NCBI RefSeq assembly: GCF_034313845.1 | Contig: NZ_JAVIWN010000004.1 | DNA: 64,000 bases | Direction: 5' to 3' (one strand) | Source: Actimicrobium sp034313845 | Lineage (GTDB): Bacteria; Pseudomonadota; Gammaproteobacteria; Burkholderiales; Burkholderiaceae_D | In this document: positions 60,194 through 64,000 of the stretch, piece after piece | Numbering within the stretch: position 1 is the stretch's first letter | How the letters are laid out: each line of letters begins with the position of its first letter | Notes under the pieces: generated by a model | What the model saw: only the letters and a program-made list of their open reading frames with translations | The model's database searches: none | Told to the model about the DNA's origin: nothing | Program-made: the position numbers and the translations under genes

Positions 60194-61348
60194 CTAAATG
60201 GCACCTTCAACCAGATCCTCGTCATCGCTACTACGGCGTTCGGTCCGCCGATCCCGCGCATCCCGCCAGCTATTAACCTTGCACTCCGCCACATGCATCA
60301 TCTTGCCCTGCCGATCCACACAATAATCCTTGCACACCACCATTTCGGTCATCTCGGTATTGGGTGTCACGCGCGTGTATTCAAACAGTACGCTTCGCAC
60401 CACCTCCGCACCGGAACAAATATGACTACCATGGCCGATCCAGGTCGGTCCAACAATCGTACAACCCGCCTCGATCCGCGTACCCGATCCGATATAAACG
60501 GGCCCCGTAATCGTTGTGCCTTCCCAATCAATACTGGTATTTAACCCAACCCAAAGACCGTCAGTAATTTGCGTCCCCGGCATCGTCATGTGCGCCACAC
60601 TACCGCTGAGCACACTTTGCAACACAGCCCAGAAGTCCTTCACGTTACCGATATCAATCCAGTTAAAGAACCGCTTCTGGGCATAGAAAGGCACGCCTTT
60701 TTCTACCAGCAATGGGAACAACTCCGAACCGATATCAAACATCTGGTCAGACGGGATCAGCTTGAGCACTTCCGGCTCAAGGATATAAATACCGGTACTG
60801 GCGAAGTTGGATAATGCTTCTTCCGGCTTCGGCTTCTCCTGAAACGACAGCACGCGTCCCTGTTCGTCTGTCACGACCATGCCGTACTCAGACGACTTTT
60901 CTTTTGGCACTTCTTTCGTGATGACGCTGGCCAGTGCGCCCTTGCGACGGTGCTCGAACAAGGCTGACTTGATGTCGAGATCAATGATCGCGTCACCGCA
61001 AATCACAATCGTCGTTTCGTCAAAAAACCCGCCAAAATCCTGGATTTTTTTCATACCGCCTGCCGAACCAATCGGCTTAGGACTGACTACCCGTTCATCG
61101 TTGATATACCCCTCGAACGAATAACCAATCTGCGCCCCGAAGCGCTGGCCTTCACCAAAATAACTCTCGATCTTCTGGTGCAGATAACTGACATTCACCA
61201 TGATTTCGGTAACGCCGAACTTGACCAAGTGATCGATCAGATATTCCATGACTGGCTTGCCAAGGATGGGAATCATCGGCTTGGGCAGTTCGTAAGTCAG
61301 GGGTTGAACACGAGTGCCTTTTCCGGCGGCGAGGATCATTGCTTTCAT
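60194..61348 (-). CDS. Sugar-1-phosphate nucleotidyltransferase with left-handed beta-helix
   Basis: 384 residues from ATG 61348 (AAGG upstream). N-terminal nucleotidyltransferase: MILAAGKGTRVQPLTYELPK with the GxGxR loop, GSAGGMKKIQDF, VICGDAIIDLDI and WIDIGNVKDFW. The C-terminal third has hexapeptide-like repeats (WVGLNTSIDWEG, ITGPVYIGSGTRIEAGC, IVGPTWIGHGSHICSGAEV), a left-handed beta-helix as in GDP-mannose pyrophosphorylases of this kind, followed by an Arg/Asp/Glu-rich tail. The exact nucleotide and sugar are uncertain; it may make GDP-mannose or dTDP-glucose-like donors. The acyltransferase ends 53 bases upstream. Confidence 0.88.
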   Translation of the reverse strand: MKAMILAAGKGTRVQPLTYELPKPMIPILGKPVMEYLIDHLVKFGVTEIMVNVSYLHQKIESYFGEGQRFGAQIGYSFEGYINDERVVSPKPIGSAGGMKKIQDFGGFFDETTIVICGDAIIDLDIKSALFEHRRKGALASVITKEVPKEKSSEYGMVVTDEQGRVLSFQEKPKPEEALSNFASTGIYILEPEVLKLIPSDQMFDIGSELFPLLVEKGVPFYAQKRFFNWIDIGNVKDFWAVLQSVLSGSVAHMTMPGTQITDGLWVGLNTSIDWEGTTITGPVYIGSGTRIEAGCTIVGPTWIGHGSHICSGAEVVRSVLFEYTRVTPNTEMTEMVVCKDYCVDRQGKMMHVAECKVNSWRDARDRRTERRSSDDEDLVEGAI

Positions 61349-61401
61349 AGGTACCTTGTCATAATCATTAAGACTAACTTTTTGGAATCGACAGAAAAAT
61401 A

Positions 61402-62409
61402 TTAATTGAAATATTTGTTTGTTAATAATAATAATTTTACACGGGCACATATCGGATGTTCAATATAGATACTAAACAAAGACGAACCCATAATCACTAA
61501 CAAAATAGCTGATAAAATCGCCCAGCCTCCAAAATAAATACTCACTTTTGCGAAAATATATAATATCGGAATGTGTAAAAGGTAAATTGAAAAACTCCAA
61601 TCGCCCATTTTCTGGAAAAAATGCCAATGCAATATTTTATCGAGCGGAGTTGAATCACTGGTGAACGCAAATATCGTCAATCCCGATATAAGTGCAGGAA
61701 TCATGTCGAGCCAATATGATTCGCCCATACTTACATAGCCCATCATAAAAAATAAAAATGTGATTAGCAATGCTAGCTGTAAAAAAAACATCAGTCTTAC
61801 TGATTGAGTTACCGCTGAAGCCTTTAAATGTAACCAGCCCAAAAATGTTCCAATAATAAAATACTGAAGTTTTGAACCCACAAATGTGCCGGGAAAGCTG
61901 GCTCTTTGCCAAACAAGATAACAACTGACGATAGCAACAATAGCTAATGCTATATATTTCTTTCGATATACCGCCGAATAAACAGAAAACCAAATCACGA
62001 TAAACAAGATATAGAACTGTACTTCTGGAGGTATGCTCCAGAACACACTTGCATTGCCAACAAACAGCAAATGCCTGGCAATATTACTGTGATCAATAGC
62101 ATACGGAAATGCGGGATCAAAATAATTAAAGACGACGAACGAAAGTATAATGACAATTAGATATGGCGGTGCGATTCTCGAGAATCTGGATACGATATAA
62201 CTGAACACACTTGAAACATTGAAATTTTTGTGAAGATAAAGATGCCCCATAAGAAAACCTCCCAGAGTAAAAAAGATCATTACTCCAAAATGGCCTTCTT
62301 GCGCATTTCCAAAAGCGCCTATTTTAAAAAGTTGAAGGTGTGAGAAAACAACCAATAACGATGCAACTCCCCGGATCGCATTTAATGACAGTATTTGAGG
62401 CTGCTTCAT
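61402..62409 (-). CDS. Acyltransferase family 3 (OafA/YrhL-type)
   Basis: 335-residue membrane O-acyltransferase with about ten helices. It begins LSLNAIRGVASLLVVFSHLQ and has the acyltransferase-3 motif VSRFSRIAPPYLIVI and WSIPPEVQFYILFI. It probably acetylates a surface glycan. The coding sequence is markedly AT-rich compared with neighbours, indicating recent transfer. It lies upstream of the nucleotidyltransferase on the same strand. Confidence 0.9.
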   Translation of the reverse strand: MKQPQILSLNAIRGVASLLVVFSHLQLFKIGAFGNAQEGHFGVMIFFTLGGFLMGHLYLHKNFNVSSVFSYIVSRFSRIAPPYLIVIILSFVVFNYFDPAFPYAIDHSNIARHLLFVGNASVFWSIPPEVQFYILFIVIWFSVYSAVYRKKYIALAIVAIVSCYLVWQRASFPGTFVGSKLQYFIIGTFLGWLHLKASAVTQSVRLMFFLQLALLITFLFFMMGYVSMGESYWLDMIPALISGLTIFAFTSDSTPLDKILHWHFFQKMGDWSFSIYLLHIPILYIFAKVSIYFGGWAILSAILLVIMGSSLFSIYIEHPICARVKLLLLTNKYFN

Positions 62410-62640
62410 TTCAAGATTTACCTTTATTTTATTCTACTTTTGTAATTATAAAAATATGCATAAAAGAGCTTGAATATAAACGCATTGTATTTTTATTTAT
62501 CGCAAATAACAATAATATCTTACCAAAACATTTTATATTGTATATTCGTTCAAATTGTTACAAATAAATAAATGAAGGAGGGAATAATTTAATCGCCTAA
62601 TTTTTGACCTCAAAGGTCTACTGACGTCAAATTTCAACGA
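62410..62640. other. AT-rich intergenic DNA upstream of the acyltransferase
   Basis: About 230 bases of very AT-rich sequence with no convincing gene. It presumably includes the leftward promoter of the acyltransferase and marks the border to decayed insertion-sequence DNA. Confidence 0.45.
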
Positions 62641-62649
62641 GATAGTACT

Positions 62650-63258
62650 GATCGCGAAGCAAATCAGTTTGTCGAATGTCGAATTTGCCGAGAAGAAGCG
62701 TGTCACGCGCCGTGGGTCGTTTCTGGCAAACATAGAACAAGTCATGACCTGGGTCGGTCTGGAAGCGGTTATTGCACCAAACTACCCGACTGATACGAAC
62801 GATCGCCGTACGCTCAGTCTGTCGCGGATGGCGCGCGTCTACCGCATCAAACAGTGATTCGGTACGACTGATGACGGGGTCGAAGTGGAGACCTACGATG
62901 GTCAAGTCGTGCGTGCGTTTATTGGTGTGAATTGACATGCGAAGCGTTACCAGATTCGACGCCATTGTTGACATCACAGCGCTTGCTAGAGACTAGTGAA
63001 GTCAAACCGCGCATTGTCAACATCACTAAGCTAAACGAAAAAGGATTGATGCTGCCCTACGAGATCATCGTTGACAAAAAGATAAACAAACACCAACTTA
63101 GACGATAAGCCCAGTGCACAATCGAATCGCTGATTAGCATCAGACAAAACATAGGAATCAGTGATGCCTCAGCATGAACGCGCATATCAGCTTCGATACC
63201 GAAAATGGAGAGATGCGCCGCTTGATCTCGCTGAAGGGAAACGTGGCGGACATTGTAA
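62650..63258 (+). pseudogene. IS5-family transposase remnant
   Basis: Degenerate rightward transposase read in several frames. The first part, KKRVTRRGSFLANIEQVMTW then VGLEAVIAPNYP and LSLSRMARVYRIKQ, matches the IS5 N-terminal domain. After a stop, GVEVETYDGQVVRAFIGVN matches the EALYDS...FVGID segment, NEKGLMLPYEIIVD the KGTIVDA segment, and NAHISFDTENGEMRRLISLK then GNVADIVN the MKAHIGVDAESG...ANVAD segment. The order is right, but stops and frame changes destroy it. It breaks off at about 63258, where the end of another element starts. Confidence 0.72.
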
Positions 63259-63261
63259 ATA

Positions 63262-63730
63262 GGGTTCCATGCCCTTTTTGTATAGAGCTTGACGCCCATC
63301 CAGATACCGCGTTACGCCAGTTCCACGTAACACCGCTGGCGTAAATAAACTCTCCGGCAAGAGCGCAAATTTACCCATGCGGAAATAAAAGATGGCCACA
63401 AAATTGGTGACGGCGCGAAAGTCGCGCGCAGTGGTTTTGGCTCGCTAGAACAAGCCGTTCATCGCATCAACATACGCATTGCTGCGCTCATCGAGCATGC
63501 CGCCCGCAATACCCCACGCAGTTGCGTCGTCAGCGTGCTCGCCGGTAGCTTGAACGACTCAAGGCGGCAGCGTCGCGACCAAAAAAACCAGCGCAATAAC
63601 GCGGGCTCGGCCATGGGTTCACAGTTGGCCGTCATGCCTTGGACGTGTACCGCATTGCGCGCTAGCGCCGCAGACCGCGCAATCCCGCGGCCTTGCTTGG
63701 CACATAACGTCAAAATCGATGCGCTGCTTC
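63262..63730 (-). pseudogene. ISL3-like (IS204/IS1001/IS1165 type) transposase C-terminal remnant
   Basis: Leftward sequence coding NAYVDAMNGLF, stop, RAKTTARDFRAVTNFVAIFY then FRMGKFALLPESLFTPA, matching the C-terminal DDE/E region (typically NGxxEGxNGLIQxAKxxARG) of ISL3-group transposases. A Cys-containing segment further upstream (CAVCGASAQCGTRPRHDGQL) may be the N-terminal zinc finger, so the middle appears deleted. The likely terminal inverted repeat GGGTTCCATGCCCTTTTTGT begins at 63263. It seems to have inserted into the IS5 remnant. Confidence 0.55.
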
Positions 63731-63845
63731 ACGCTATCGACGGGCCAACCTGCGTGTACCTCTCCAGCGAGGCGTACAAACCAAGGTCACTGGTGAAGTA
63801 AGGTTTCAGATAGACGCTGGTCGTGGCGGCGATCCCTTACCGTCA

Positions 63846-64000
63846 ATGTCGGATATCTATAGATCGATTCAGCCATTGTTCAATTCCACTGATAGCGGTA
63901 TGGAACCAGTATGCTCGACCATCATATGTCCGCTCGAAGACTATACGAGACCTCGAGAATATGAAACAGGCCTTATTGGCTACGGTCCATTAACGTGTTG
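63846..64000 (+). CDS. Possible 5' end of an unrecognised gene (runs off window)
   Basis: An open rightward frame from ATG 63846 to the window end (51 codons), starting MSDIYRSIQPLFNSTDSGME and continuing without a stop. The frame also stays open upstream to at least 63760, so the start is uncertain. No family was recognised. It lies next to decayed insertion sequences, and may be part of one or a new gene. Confidence 0.25.
   Translation, partial: MSDIYRSIQPLFNSTDSGMEPVCSTIICPLEDYTRPREYETGLIGYGPLTC

Noticed and set aside
63459..63801. ORFs of 84 and 88 codons near 63.5-63.8 kb
   Set aside because: They lie over the ISL3-like remnant in other frames and have no family features.
1..64000. tRNA and rRNA genes
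   Set aside because: No T-arm consensus or rRNA-like segment was noticed on either strand. A dedicated tRNA search was not possible.

Overview
The window looks like chromosomal DNA of a betaproteobacterium, most probably Burkholderiales and probably the family Oxalobacteraceae. This is inferred from recognised families (DUF3567, DUF1840, DUF4390, a TorF-type porin beside glnK-amtB, a proteobacterial gshA-gshB pair next to a reduced PTS, an NtrX-like regulator without an AAA+ domain) and from GC-rich codon use. Nearly all genes are housekeeping and intact. No rRNA, tRNA or CRISPR array was seen.

Layout. 1-10.6 kb: the 5' part of mreB (leftward), the gatCAB amidotransferase genes with a small secreted protein between gatA and gatB, a DUF4124 protein, pyrE, a possible 50-aa membrane protein, a large hybrid sensor kinase, and xthA. 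10.6-12.7 kb: a foreign-looking two-gene cassette (a DUF4365 nuclease-like protein and an unrecognised 377-aa protein) bounded by an 80-bp perfect direct repeat of the xthA 3' end. 12.8-16.8 kb: an AraC regulator divergent from alkB and a GMC alcohol dehydrogenase, an alkane or fatty-alcohol oxidation module. 16.7-21.2 kb: ampG-metW-metX and a TPR/glycosyltransferase protein. 21.3-26.1 kb: gshA-gshB-EIIA-HPr-EI, glutathione synthesis coupled to a PTS without a sugar permease. 26.3-29.0 kb: porin-glnK-amtB, nitrogen uptake.

29-44.5 kb: mostly ordinary genes: ubiK, comM, a lipoprotein, DUF1840, GNAT, a ClpP-like peptidase, a candidate small RNA with two anti-Shine-Dalgarno motifs, a LysE exporter, rsmB-DUF4390-ntrY-ntrX, a CobW-like remnant protein, DUF3567, a TrmB-like methyltransferase, LysR, VF530, GGDEF, DUF805 and a Crp/Fnr regulator. 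44.8-53.4 kb: an acyl-CoA ligase and a complete Liv-type ABC importer (livG-H-M-binding protein-livF), then a PaaK-like ligase gene that stands between two clusters of REP-like repeats. This suggests uptake and CoA activation of an organic acid.

53.7-62.4 kb: accessory and cell-surface genes: a frameshifted GH5 glycosidase, manC, a hipBA toxin-antitoxin pair, an orphan HigA-type antitoxin, a TIGR03790 protein, a sugar-1-phosphate nucleotidyltransferase and an AT-rich acyltransferase. 62.4-64 kb: decayed insertion-sequence DNA in which an ISL3-like end appears to interrupt an IS5 transposase remnant.

The most interesting feature is the repeat-bounded cassette at the xthA 3' end. It has the form of an integrated element that rebuilt its target gene, yet carries no recombinase, and its two translationally coupled genes resemble accessory or defence-type cargo.
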